From positions 1 to 64,000 of the forward strand of contig JAFZLA010000002.1 of NCBI GenBank assembly GCA_017551705.1: DNA of 64,000 nt. Direction: 5' to 3'. The DNA comes from Treponema sp. GTDB lineage: Bacteria > Spirochaetota > Spirochaetia > Treponematales > Treponemataceae. The stretch's first letter is position 1; every line of letters starts with the position of its first letter. Under the pieces are notes generated by a model that saw nothing but the letters and a program-made list of their open reading frames with translations, did no database searches and was not told where the DNA came from. Below, in pieces: positions 40,531-48,341 of this stretch. The position numbers were made by a program, and so were the translations under genes.

Positions 40531-41694
40531 TTACTCCGCCCCAACCGCTTCCAAAAATCTTTCGCAAATCCGATCCCAGCTGCGGTCGGAAAGGTCAAAC
40601 TTGTAACTGGCCGACTTTTGCAAGAGGGCCTTGTCGACGGCGGAGACAAAGTCGTCGTAGTTGTAGGTGACGGCCACGCCGGCGTCCTTGAGCTTGGGAG
40701 TGTCGCAGTAGGCCACGATTGGCTTTTGCGCGGCCATGGCTTGATAGTATTTGGCGGTGATTCCCAATGGGCGGTTTTTGTAAAAGCCTATCACATAGGG
40801 AACCATCACAACGTCGCAATTTGTAATCCACGCCGGGACTTGCGCCGGCTTGATGCCGGGAATGTAAGTCAAGTTTGCAACAGCCTCCACCTTTTGCAAA
40901 ACGTCGGCGGCCGGATAGTTTGGGCAAACCACGACAAAGTTTGCGGCGGGCGACTTTTGAGCGGCGTAAAACATAAGCGGCCAGTCGACGTCCCACGCTC
41001 CCACGTACAAAACCGTGTTTGGCTTTTGCAGCTCTTGCGGCTTGGGGTAAGACTTTTGGTAGGACTCGATGTCCACTCCGTTGGAAAGCAGCTGGTATTT
41101 TACCGCCGAATCAAAGTCGGGCAAACACTTTTTGTACAAGTCCAAGCCCTCTTGGTTTACGATTAGGGTCAAGTCGGATCTACGCAAGGCGTTTTCTTCC
41201 AAAAGGCGGTAGCGGCTGTCGTTGCCCTCATACATAAGGGGGTCGCTGGGCCTGTAGATAAACCGCGCGTCGGGATAGCGCTTTTTGAGCCGATCAAACA
41301 ATACAAGCGCGTCCGAAGACTCAAATACAAAGGCCTCGCTGCCGTCCAGCCACTTCGCGCAGAATTTCTTAAAGGAACCAAAAGAAAAGCCCGCAAAAAA
41401 ATTAAGAATGCGGTCGCTAAAAATTTTTGAAAACTTGTTGGGAAGCTTTAGCGTAGGAAAAGCCACGTTATGCAAAAGAGAAGGGCCCACTTGGTAAGTC
41501 AATCCTTTTTTTAGTTGGCGGATGGCTTTGGCGTTGTAAATCTCTGAATGTTGGAAGTAGCTGTAGTAAGGGCGGACAAAGCTAAAAAAAACAGTCTCAA
41601 TGCCGGCATTGCAAGCGGCCTGGGCAAATTTATGAAAGCCGCCCTGCCTGTTTGAGTCCCAAGAATGCGCCGTGATAAAAGTGATTTTTTTCAT
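40531..41694 (-). CDS. GT4/GT1-like glycosyltransferase
   Basis: 387 residues from MKKITFITAHSWDSNRQGGFHKFAQ. GT-B fold: N-terminal half with SFVRPYYSYFQHSE and FIYRPSDPLMYEGND; C-terminal half with VLYVGAWDVDWPLMFYAA, CDVVMVPYVIG and ITAKYYQAMAAQKPIVAY, typical of TuaH-like transferases that often use UDP-glucuronate. It lies 30 bases after the UDP-glucose dehydrogenase gene, whose product would be a fitting donor. Confidence 0.78.
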   Translation of the reverse strand: MKKITFITAHSWDSNRQGGFHKFAQAACNAGIETVFFSFVRPYYSYFQHSEIYNAKAIRQLKKGLTYQVGPSLLHNVAFPTLKLPNKFSKIFSDRILNFFAGFSFGSFKKFCAKWLDGSEAFVFESSDALVLFDRLKKRYPDARFIYRPSDPLMYEGNDSRYRLLEENALRRSDLTLIVNQEGLDLYKKCLPDFDSAVKYQLLSNGVDIESYQKSYPKPQELQKPNTVLYVGAWDVDWPLMFYAAQKSPAANFVVVCPNYPAADVLQKVEAVANLTYIPGIKPAQVPAWITNCDVVMVPYVIGFYKNRPLGITAKYYQAMAAQKPIVAYCDTPKLKDAGVAVTYNYDDFVSAVDKALLQKSASYKFDLSDRSWDRICERFLEAVGAE

Positions 41695-41724
41695 AAGACC
41701 AAACCAGCCCCGAACGACCGCCAA

Positions 41725-42909
41725 CTAGTCCCGTGAATACAAGTCGCGGGTGTAAACCTTTTGCTTTACGCCGGCCAGTTGGTCGGACAGGCGGTTAGCC
41801 AAAATCACGTCGCACTCGGCGGCAAAAGAGTCAAAGTCGTTGTTGACCCTGTACTTTTCAAAACTAGAAGCGCTTATCGTTGGCTCGTAAACCACAACCT
41901 CGACGCCCTCGCCGCGCAAAATTTTCATAATGTCCTGGATTGAGCTTTGCCTAAAGTTGTCGCTGTTGGCCTTCATCGTAAGACGGTAAACGCCCACGGT
42001 CTTTGGCTGCTTGGCCAAAACTTGCGCGGCCACAAATTCCTTGCGGGTCCTGTTGGAGTCAACTATAGCGTGAATAAGGTTTTGGGGAACATCCCTAAAG
42101 TTGGCCAAAAGCTGCTTGGTGTCCTTGGGCAGGCAGTAGCCGCCGTAGCCAAACGAAGGGTTGTTGTAAAAGTTTCCGATGCGGGGGTCAAGGCTGATGC
42201 CTTGGATGATTTGCTTGGTGTCCAAGCCACGCGACTCGGCGTAAGTGTCAAGCTCGTTAAAGTAGGCAACGCGCAGCGCAAGGTAGGTGTTGGCAAAAAG
42301 CTTTATAGCCTCGGCCTCGGCGCAATTGCAAATCAAGACGTCAACGTCCTTTTTTAGCGCGCCTTGCTGCAAGAGGCCTGCAAACTGAGCGGCCTTGTCC
42401 TTTAGCTGGGGGGCGGACTTGGGGTAGCTGACCACGATGCGGCTGGGGTAAAGGTTGTCGTAAAGGGCCCTTCCCTCGCGCAAAAATTCTGGGCTAAAGA
42501 GAAGGTTTTTAACGCCAAACTGTTCTAAGATTTTTTGCGTGTAGCCCACAGGAATCGTGGACTTGATGACTACGGTGGCGTCGGGGCACTTTTGCAAGAC
42601 GGTCTTTAGCACCGCCTCTATGGAAGATGTGTCAAAAAAGTTCTTTTCGCTGTCGTAGTTTGTGGGAGTTGCGATGATGACAAAGTCTGGGTTTGCGTAG
42701 GCCTGGTCCGCGCTGGTCGTTGCCCGCAAGTCCAGCTTTTTTGTGGCTAAATATTCTTGTATCTCCTTGTCTACAATCGGAGATTTTTTGCCGTTAATCA
42801 AGTCTACCTTGGACTGAACCAAGTCAATCGCAGTAACCTTGTTGTTTTGCGCCAAAAGGATGGCGTTGCTAAGGCCCACATATCCCGTTCCCGCTACCGT
42901 AATGTTCAT
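41725..42909 (-). CDS. ugd: UDP-glucose 6-dehydrogenase
   Basis: 394 residues. N-terminal Rossmann motif ITVAGTGYVGLSNAILLA; VIIATPTNYD; KSTIPVGYT; FSPEFLREGRALYDNLYPSRIV; catalytic cysteine in GYGGYCLPKDTKQLL. This is the short Ugd type found in surface-polysaccharide clusters. It makes UDP-glucuronate for the GT4 enzyme downstream. The promoter ends 6 bases before the ATG. Confidence 0.95.
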   Translation of the reverse strand: MNITVAGTGYVGLSNAILLAQNNKVTAIDLVQSKVDLINGKKSPIVDKEIQEYLATKKLDLRATTSADQAYANPDFVIIATPTNYDSEKNFFDTSSIEAVLKTVLQKCPDATVVIKSTIPVGYTQKILEQFGVKNLLFSPEFLREGRALYDNLYPSRIVVSYPKSAPQLKDKAAQFAGLLQQGALKKDVDVLICNCAEAEAIKLFANTYLALRVAYFNELDTYAESRGLDTKQIIQGISLDPRIGNFYNNPSFGYGGYCLPKDTKQLLANFRDVPQNLIHAIVDSNRTRKEFVAAQVLAKQPKTVGVYRLTMKANSDNFRQSSIQDIMKILRGEGVEVVVYEPTISASSFEKYRVNNDFDSFAAECDVILANRLSDQLAGVKQKVYTRDLYSRD

Positions 42910-42915
42910 GCGGAC

Positions 42916-42944
42916 AGTATACTACGATTGCAGGAATCAATCAA
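42916..42944 (-). promoter_or_regulatory. Promoter of ugd
   Basis: Minus strand: TTGATT (42939-42944), 17-base spacer, TATACT (42916-42921), 6 bases to the ATG; no SD. Confidence 0.7.
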
Positions 42945-42956
42945 GGCAAGCGGGCG

Positions 42957-43961
42957 TTACAACTCCATGTCAGCGGCGTATGCATAAGAAATAACCTGCC
43001 CCTGTTGCGTCTCTTTATAGCCTTTTTCGTTATGGGAATAGTCCGCGATTTGCTTGGAGCCAAACGAAGCGAACTTTTTGTTCACCTCATCCAAAACGGC
43101 TATCTCTTCTTTAGAAAGGCAGTCATCTATCTGCGCCCCGCCAATTTTAAGGATGTGCTTTTCATAACCGCTGTCCAACTGCTCAAATTCGGAAGAGATT
43201 ATTCCCCTTTTTTCCAAAATTCCGTACAAAATTTTATGCTGGTCAGGAACCGGGCCATACGGCAAATGAACATAGCGGGCGCCGGTCAAAGAAACGCCGT
43301 TGCGTTTGTAAAAAAGCATGTCGCTGTAATTTAACAGTTTGTTCAACTTGACTATAAGAAGCTCCGGCGACCGCCTTATAAAAAACAAGACGCAAGAGGC
43401 GAACTTGTCAAAGTCAAATTCCTTATAACCGTTTTCGATAGTAAGTTCCGAAGGAAAAAGCCTTGAAACATAGCCGTAGTCAAAATCTTCTGCCTGCGTT
43501 GATTTCAACGAGGCGAGGCGCTCCTGCAGTTTTTGCAATTGCTTTTGGTCCAACAAAACTTCATTAAGCCGCAAAAACTCATGCATATTCTGAGGATCCT
43601 TTAGGAACGACAAAAGACAGTTATGCGCCTTGCTTTGCACCGCGCCAGACTCATAGCGGCGAATGGTCTTGTCGCTCCAGTCAAGCAGCTTTGCAAAGGA
43701 ACGCTGGCTAAGGCCGTATTGCTCCCGAATCGATATTATTTGTTTTGCGGTAAGGAGCTTGTGTTTATTTCTGTATGCGTCATACGCCAAAAGCAAGTTT
43801 GCGGAATCAAGCTCTTCGTTGAAAATTATGGAACCGCAAGTTTTGCAAACGGCCACAGAAGCTTTTATTGTTATTTGCTCGCCATAAACAGGATATGACT
43901 CATCGACAGTCTTAACGTCGTAATCAGTCATACTGTTGCATTTTTCGCAAAAACATTTCAT
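42957..43961 (-). CDS. MqsA-type zinc finger and HTH antitoxin with Panacea (DUF4065) domain
   Basis: 334 residues from MKCFCEKCNSMTDYDV, with GGGGGTGT just upstream. Residues 1-55 hold CxxC pairs (CFCEKC and VCKTCG), a zinc ribbon as in MqsA. About 65-125 is an HTH (ISIREQYGLSQRSFAKLLDWSDKTIRRYESG). About 195-320 is a DUF4065/Panacea domain (LNKLLNYSDMLFYKRNGVSLTGARYVHLPYGPVPDQH), known as a versatile antitoxin module. It follows the MqsR-like gene by 10 bases and should neutralise it. Confidence 0.85.
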   Translation of the reverse strand: MKCFCEKCNSMTDYDVKTVDESYPVYGEQITIKASVAVCKTCGSIIFNEELDSANLLLAYDAYRNKHKLLTAKQIISIREQYGLSQRSFAKLLDWSDKTIRRYESGAVQSKAHNCLLSFLKDPQNMHEFLRLNEVLLDQKQLQKLQERLASLKSTQAEDFDYGYVSRLFPSELTIENGYKEFDFDKFASCVLFFIRRSPELLIVKLNKLLNYSDMLFYKRNGVSLTGARYVHLPYGPVPDQHKILYGILEKRGIISSEFEQLDSGYEKHILKIGGAQIDDCLSKEEIAVLDEVNKKFASFGSKQIADYSHNEKGYKETQQGQVISYAYAADMEL

Positions 43962-43971
43962 GTCACACCCC

Positions 43972-44289
43972 CTAATCATGAAAACTAATGCACTTAAGGA
44001 TTTCGGAGCCGTCATTGGCTATGTCAATCTTAAGCTTTATATACAACTCTTTGCCTTCTATGACTCGCTTGAATATCCAAACATCTCCCGACGATGAATA
44101 ATCCGGCTCCGGCCCTCTTTGGTAATCAAGAAGGTCTAGGGAAAGAATCTCATCCTTAACTTCTTTTACAGTAAGCCCCATATTTGACAAGGCGTCAAGA
44201 TTCTTTTTTCTTGGAACAAAAGTCCATGATCCGGAAGAAACCAGTTGTTTTACCTTTGAAAGATATTGCAAAATAAGTTTTCCCGGCAA
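43972..44289 (-). CDS. MqsR-like toxin
   Basis: 105 residues. ILQYLSKVKQLVSSGSWTFVPRKKNLDALSNMGLTVKEVKDEILSL, then YQRGPEPDYSSSGDVWIFKR and LYIKLKIDI, fit the MqsR family of mRNA interferases. The start codon is TTG, supported by AGGAGAGG at 8 bases and a consensus promoter; no ATG fits. The toxin precedes the antitoxin. An alternative reading would be an unrelated toxin of the Panacea-neutralised kind. Confidence 0.72.
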   Translation of the reverse strand: MPGKLILQYLSKVKQLVSSGSWTFVPRKKNLDALSNMGLTVKEVKDEILSLDLLDYQRGPEPDYSSSGDVWIFKRVIEGKELYIKLKIDIANDGSEILKCISFHD

Positions 44290-44312
44290 GCTTTTCCTCT
44301 CCTATTAAGTAT

Positions 44313-44341
44313 AGTATAACGCGGAGATGGAAAAAAGTCAA
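44313..44341 (-). promoter_or_regulatory. Promoter of MqsR-like/Panacea pair
   Basis: Minus strand: TTGACT (44336-44341), 17-base spacer, TATACT (44313-44318). Just upstream, 44349-44364 is a perfect palindrome GCGGTAA-TT-TTACCGC, a candidate antitoxin operator. Confidence 0.72.
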
Positions 44342-44390
44342 GTATTTTGCGGTAATTTTACCGCGTATTTTCTTAAAATCAAAAAAACTC

Positions 44391-44419
44391 TTGAAACAGA
44401 GGCGATTTTCACTTATACT
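44391..44419 (+). promoter_or_regulatory. Promoter of DDD-motif glycosyltransferase
   Basis: TTGAAA at 44391-44396, 17-base spacer, TATACT at 44414-44419, then 6 bases to the ATG at 44426; leaderless. Confidence 0.68.
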
Positions 44420-44425
44420 TCTAGC

Positions 44426-45340
44426 ATGGGTTTGGTCAAGAAAGCTAGAAAACTATTGCACTCTAAACACAAATTTCAAAAATTCGCAACAAAACTCAAA
44501 AACATGGGCTATTCCATGCGCTGCGCCCGACTTGTGTCTTTTGTCAAAAAAGCCCCCCCTTCTTATGGCCTCAACGACAGCCAACAGCGACGGCAAAAGA
44601 TAATCGTGTCTCTGACCAGCTACCCGGCAAGGTTTGGCTCGATTTACTTGTGCCTAAAAAGCTTGCTTTTGCAGTCCGCAAAGCCGGACAAAATCATATT
44701 GTGGCTTGCCTGCGACCAAGGCCAAGTGACGCAAGAGATGAAGTCTTTGGAACAATACGGACTGACGATAGTTTGCGGAGTGGAAGACCTAAAGCCGCAC
44801 AAAAAATACTTTTATTCAATGCAAGAGTTCCCCAACGACCTAATAATCACTGTTGACGACGACGTGATTTACCCGCAAGACTTGGTCGCCTCGCTTTTGC
44901 AAACCAACGCCAAGAATCCTGGCTGCGTTTGCGCGCGGCGCGTCCACAAAATCACCTTTGGCGCGGACGCAAAAATCAATCCTTATTCAAAGTGGATTGA
45001 CAAATGCAAAAAAGAGCGCGCGCCATCGTTCCTTCTTATACCCACAGGAGTCGGAGGCGTTTTGTACCCGCCAAACAGCCTTGACAAGCGCGTCTTTGAC
45101 AAAGCGCTAATCAAATCCCATTGCCTTATGGCCGACGACATTTGGCTAAAAACAATGGAACTGCTTAACGGAACAAAGGTCGCCTGGGTAAAAAACAACA
45201 TCTTGACGCCCCCATACACAGAGCGCTCCCAAGAGACCGCCCTGTATTTGGACAACGTCCACCAAAACAAAAACGACGAATATGTCAACAATATGATGGA
45301 TTTGTACGGCGAGGAATTGAAGGCTAAGGGATTTTTTTAG
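44426..45340 (+). CDS. GT-A glycosyltransferase-like protein
   Basis: 304 residues from MGLVKKARKLLHSKHK; a longer frame starts upstream of the promoter and is rejected. KIIVSLTSYPARFGSIYLCLKSLL and LIITVDDDVIYPQDLVASL (DDD metal motif) are typical of a group of capsule-cluster glycosyltransferases. MADDIWLKTMELL near the end carries a second acidic pair. Its stop codon overlaps the stop of gtrA on the other strand. Confidence 0.75.
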   Translation: MGLVKKARKLLHSKHKFQKFATKLKNMGYSMRCARLVSFVKKAPPSYGLNDSQQRRQKIIVSLTSYPARFGSIYLCLKSLLLQSAKPDKIILWLACDQGQVTQEMKSLEQYGLTIVCGVEDLKPHKKYFYSMQEFPNDLIITVDDDVIYPQDLVASLLQTNAKNPGCVCARRVHKITFGADAKINPYSKWIDKCKKERAPSFLLIPTGVGGVLYPPNSLDKRVFDKALIKSHCLMADDIWLKTMELLNGTKVAWVKNNILTPPYTERSQETALYLDNVHQNKNDEYVNNMMDLYGEELKAKGFF

Positions 45341-45741
45341 CGGGCCGTCTTATCAGCTTTCTTAAAGACAAAAAAATTGGACGCGATAAAATTAAACAGC
45401 ATGGCCACAAGAATGCCTATTCCCTGCGGAATTACTTTGTACTGCCAAGAAAAGCTTCTGATCAAAAGATTCAAGACCGTCAGATTAATCGCCAGGCCAA
45501 ACAAGGACGCAAGCAAAAACTTTGCCCACAGCGCAAAGGACAAGCCCTGCTCTTTGTTTTGGACCTTAAAAGTCCACAAATGGTTGATAATGTAATTTTG
45601 AGTGCAAGCCACTAAAAAGCAGCCGACGCTGACAAATGTCGGATTTAGTCCAATCAAGTCCGAAAAAACAAAAAAGAGAGACAAATTTGTAATTGTTCCA
45701 AGTCCGCCAGTAACGCCAAACTTTATAATTTTTTTAAGCAT
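45337..45741 (-). CDS. gtrA: GtrA-family membrane protein
   Basis: 134 residues from MLKKIIKFGVTGGLGTITNL, four membrane helices. FGVTGGLGTITN, FLVACTQNYIINHLWTF and FNFIASNFFVFKK are diagnostic of GtrA, proposed to flip polyprenyl-phosphate sugars. It overlaps the DPM1-like gene by 8 bases, the classic pairing. Confidence 0.9.
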   Translation of the reverse strand: MLKKIIKFGVTGGLGTITNLSLFFVFSDLIGLNPTFVSVGCFLVACTQNYIINHLWTFKVQNKEQGLSFALWAKFLLASLFGLAINLTVLNLLIRSFSWQYKVIPQGIGILVAMLFNFIASNFFVFKKADKTAR

Positions 45742-46447
45742 TGCGGATTCTCCATACCGCTTTGAGGGCTTCAAAGAAGATTCCCTTGCTCATCTTTGAA
45801 ACTCCGGCAACCCTGTCAGGAAAGACAATCGGAATTTCTTTTATTGAGCATCCAGCCTTATAAGCTTTGTATTTCATTTCTATTTGGAACGAATATCCTT
45901 TTGAAATTATTGTTTCCAAGCCGATTTTTTCAAGCGCCGACTTGCGCCACATATTAAAGCCGCCGGTCAAATCCTTTATTGGACAGCCCAAAATAAGGCG
46001 GGAATACAAGGAGCCGCCTTTGGAGATGAAATTTCTTAAAGCCGACCAGCCTTCCACGGAGCCCCCTTTTACATTGCGGGAACCAATCGCTAGCTCGTTT
46101 GTTTGAATTGCGTCGTAAAGTAGCGGCAAATACTCCGGCTTGTGCGAAAAATCAGCGTCCATTTCGCAAAAAACGTCAAAGCCGCGCTCAAAGCCCCATT
46201 TAAAGCCCGTTATATACGCGTCGGCAAGACCATTTTTTGAGCTTCGCTCCAAAATTTCCAGCCGCCCCCCCCCAGTCATATTTATAGTTTTTTGCATCTC
46301 TTTTACCGCGGCCGCAGTACCGTCTGGAGAACCGTCGTCGACAACCAAAATAGAGGCGTTTTTCGGAATGACAGCCAAAACCTCCGGGACAATTGTTGTT
46401 ATATTGTCAATTTCATTATAAGTGGGAATTATTACAAGCAATTTCAT
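45734..46447 (-). CDS. DPM1-like polyprenyl-phosphate glycosyltransferase with G9 tract
   Basis: 237 residues. MKLLVIIPTYNEIDNI, VVDDGSPDGTA, NGLADAYITGFKWGFE, MDADFSHKPEYLP and FNMWRKSALEKI are DPM1 hallmarks. There is no C-terminal membrane part; the adjacent GtrA supplies it. Inside the frame, plus-strand 46265-46273 is nine C in a row (nine G in the coding sense), encoding the Gly run of MTGGGRLEIL. A slip of one base would truncate the protein near residue 65, so the gene may be phase-variable. Confidence 0.85.
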   Translation of the reverse strand: MKLLVIIPTYNEIDNITTIVPEVLAVIPKNASILVVDDGSPDGTAAAVKEMQKTINMTGGGRLEILERSSKNGLADAYITGFKWGFERGFDVFCEMDADFSHKPEYLPLLYDAIQTNELAIGSRNVKGGSVEGWSALRNFISKGGSLYSRLILGCPIKDLTGGFNMWRKSALEKIGLETIISKGYSFQIEMKYKAYKAGCSIKEIPIVFPDRVAGVSKMSKGIFFEALKAVWRIRNA

Positions 46448-46529
46448 ATTGAAAGGTTCTCCATTAAGCGCTATGCTTAGTTGATTCTATTATAATTTAT
46501 AGAAAAAATATATTCAAGCGGATTAAAAC

Positions 46530-48341
46530 ATGAAAGGCGGACCAAACCAAGAACAATTTTCAAACATGACGTTGGTGATTTTTAAAATTTGCGCCATAGC
46601 GTGCTTTGCGGCCTTTGTTTTGTCCGCGCTTTTTCTTTTTGACGGAGTTCAGGAGCGCATGATAGCCTTTGGCCAAAAACTGGCGGGACGAACGCTGGAC
46701 GCGGAGCATTGGCATAAAATCATAAAAATGCGGACAAAATTCTTTATGTTCTTTTCTCTTGCAATCGGCGCCGCGTTTGTTTTGATGTCGCTTTTAAAAT
46801 TTGAGCCGCAGTCGGATTTTAAATTAAACTTTGCGCTAGACAAAACTTTGTCGAGCGACAAAAGATTCTTGATTCCGGCGGCCTGCGTTTTTATATTATT
46901 GTCAATTTTGCAATTCTACTGGCTGGCGCAAAAAAAGACATATCATATTGACGAATTATACGAAATTGGAATTGTCAACCGCAACGAATACGGCTTTTGG
47001 AACGGCGACCTGTTTTACAGCCACAAGGACTTTGATTCCGCTGTTCCATACACGGGAAAAGAGATAAAAGAAAAGGCTTTTTTTGACGACGGCTCGATAA
47101 AGGACGCCTTGTCGGACAGCTTTCACCTATATTTTAACTGCAATGACGGAGCGCACACAGGCACTTACTACATTCTCCAAAGGCTGGCCTTTTTGGGAGC
47201 AAAGACATGCAATCAAGCCCAAATATTCTTAAGGTCGTTCGCGCTAAACTATTTGCTGTTTGCGCTTTGCTTTTATTTTGCGCTCTTGCTTTTTTACAAA
47301 CTGACCTCCAGCAAGTTTTTGACGCTTGTATTGCTGGCCGCGGCCTTTGCCAACCCAAACGCCATTGGAAACGTCTTGTTTTTTAGGCCCTTCATCCTAC
47401 AAGAGCTTGGGATGCTGGTCTTTGCCTGCGTCTTTGTCTTTCACAACCAAGCGATAGAAGCTGGAATGCCCATATCAACAAAGCGCAATTTTGTCATCTC
47501 AAGCGCTTGCGTTGGCCTTGCGCTAGTGTCGGAATACTTTTCGCTTTTCTTTGTGGCCTTTTTGGGCTTGGCCGCGATATTGCAATGCGTAAGGTTCAAG
47601 CGGCAAAAAGACATAATTTATTTTGCGGACATTTTCTTCGCCGGAATCATAGCGGCCAAACTGTTGTACTTAGATTATGGCTTGGGCTTTTTTGACGAAA
47701 GGACGCCGACCAGCCTAATGCAAAGCCTTGTAACAGGCATAAAGACAAGCGTTGTTATGTTGGACAAATATTTTATCGCAGCGCCAATCTTCGCAGCCCT
47801 TTTGGCGGCCAACTGCGCGCTGGCCCTGGCTCAAAAAAACAAAAGACATTCTTCCGCGCAAATCGTGGCAGGGGCGGCCCTTTTGTGGATTTTGGCATGC
47901 AACTTTTTTGCCCCGTTTAAGTTCGAGCCAAGATACACGGCGCCGGCCTTTGTTTACTTGCCCTTGGTTTTAATCCCGTTTTTTGACGCAGCTACAAAAA
48001 CAAAAAAATCCGCGTTGGCTTGCGTCCAAATAGTTGCGACAATCCTCATAGCGTCAAAATCACTGCCACTTGCAAGCAACGCGCAAAGCATTCCCCACTT
48101 GGACGACGCCCACAAAACGCATTCAAGCGTCCAATACAACAAAACGCCGGACATCCCCGTAGTGTTTTTTTGCCCCACAAACTACACAGCCATTTTTCCT
48201 TACTTAAACGACAAACAAACATATTATTTTGTAGATTCCATCGAGGACATTGAAAAAATCGAGGGATTGAATGAATATTGGCGAGTCACTTATTATGACC
48301 GCTCCAAACGCATAGACGAACGGCTAAGGAGAAAACAATGA
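46530..48341 (+). CDS. Polytopic GT-C-like glycosyltransferase, paralogue of 26821
   Basis: 603 residues, about 12 membrane helices. N-terminal hairpin with FDGVQERMIAFGQKLAGR and a tryptophan-histidine pair; then TYHIDELYEIGIVNRNEYG with the acidic GT-C pair; soluble C-terminus PYLNDKQTYYFVDSI. Landmarks and order match the protein at 26821. It overlaps the next gene by 4 bases (ATGA). A -10 TATAAT at 46491 lacks a clear -35, so the promoter is uncertain. Confidence 0.66.
   Translation: MKGGPNQEQFSNMTLVIFKICAIACFAAFVLSALFLFDGVQERMIAFGQKLAGRTLDAEHWHKIIKMRTKFFMFFSLAIGAAFVLMSLLKFEPQSDFKLNFALDKTLSSDKRFLIPAACVFILLSILQFYWLAQKKTYHIDELYEIGIVNRNEYGFWNGDLFYSHKDFDSAVPYTGKEIKEKAFFDDGSIKDALSDSFHLYFNCNDGAHTGTYYILQRLAFLGAKTCNQAQIFLRSFALNYLLFALCFYFALLLFYKLTSSKFLTLVLLAAAFANPNAIGNVLFFRPFILQELGMLVFACVFVFHNQAIEAGMPISTKRNFVISSACVGLALVSEYFSLFFVAFLGLAAILQCVRFKRQKDIIYFADIFFAGIIAAKLLYLDYGLGFFDERTPTSLMQSLVTGIKTSVVMLDKYFIAAPIFAALLAANCALALAQKNKRHSSAQIVAGAALLWILACNFFAPFKFEPRYTAPAFVYLPLVLIPFFDAATKTKKSALACVQIVATILIASKSLPLASNAQSIPHLDDAHKTHSSVQYNKTPDIPVVFFCPTNYTAIFPYLNDKQTYYFVDSIEDIEKIEGLNEYWRVTYYDRSKRIDERLRRKQ

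Noticed and set aside
46491-46496. Promoter for the gene at 46530
   Set aside because: TATAAT is present but no -35 or TG extension was found, so it was not listed as a feature.
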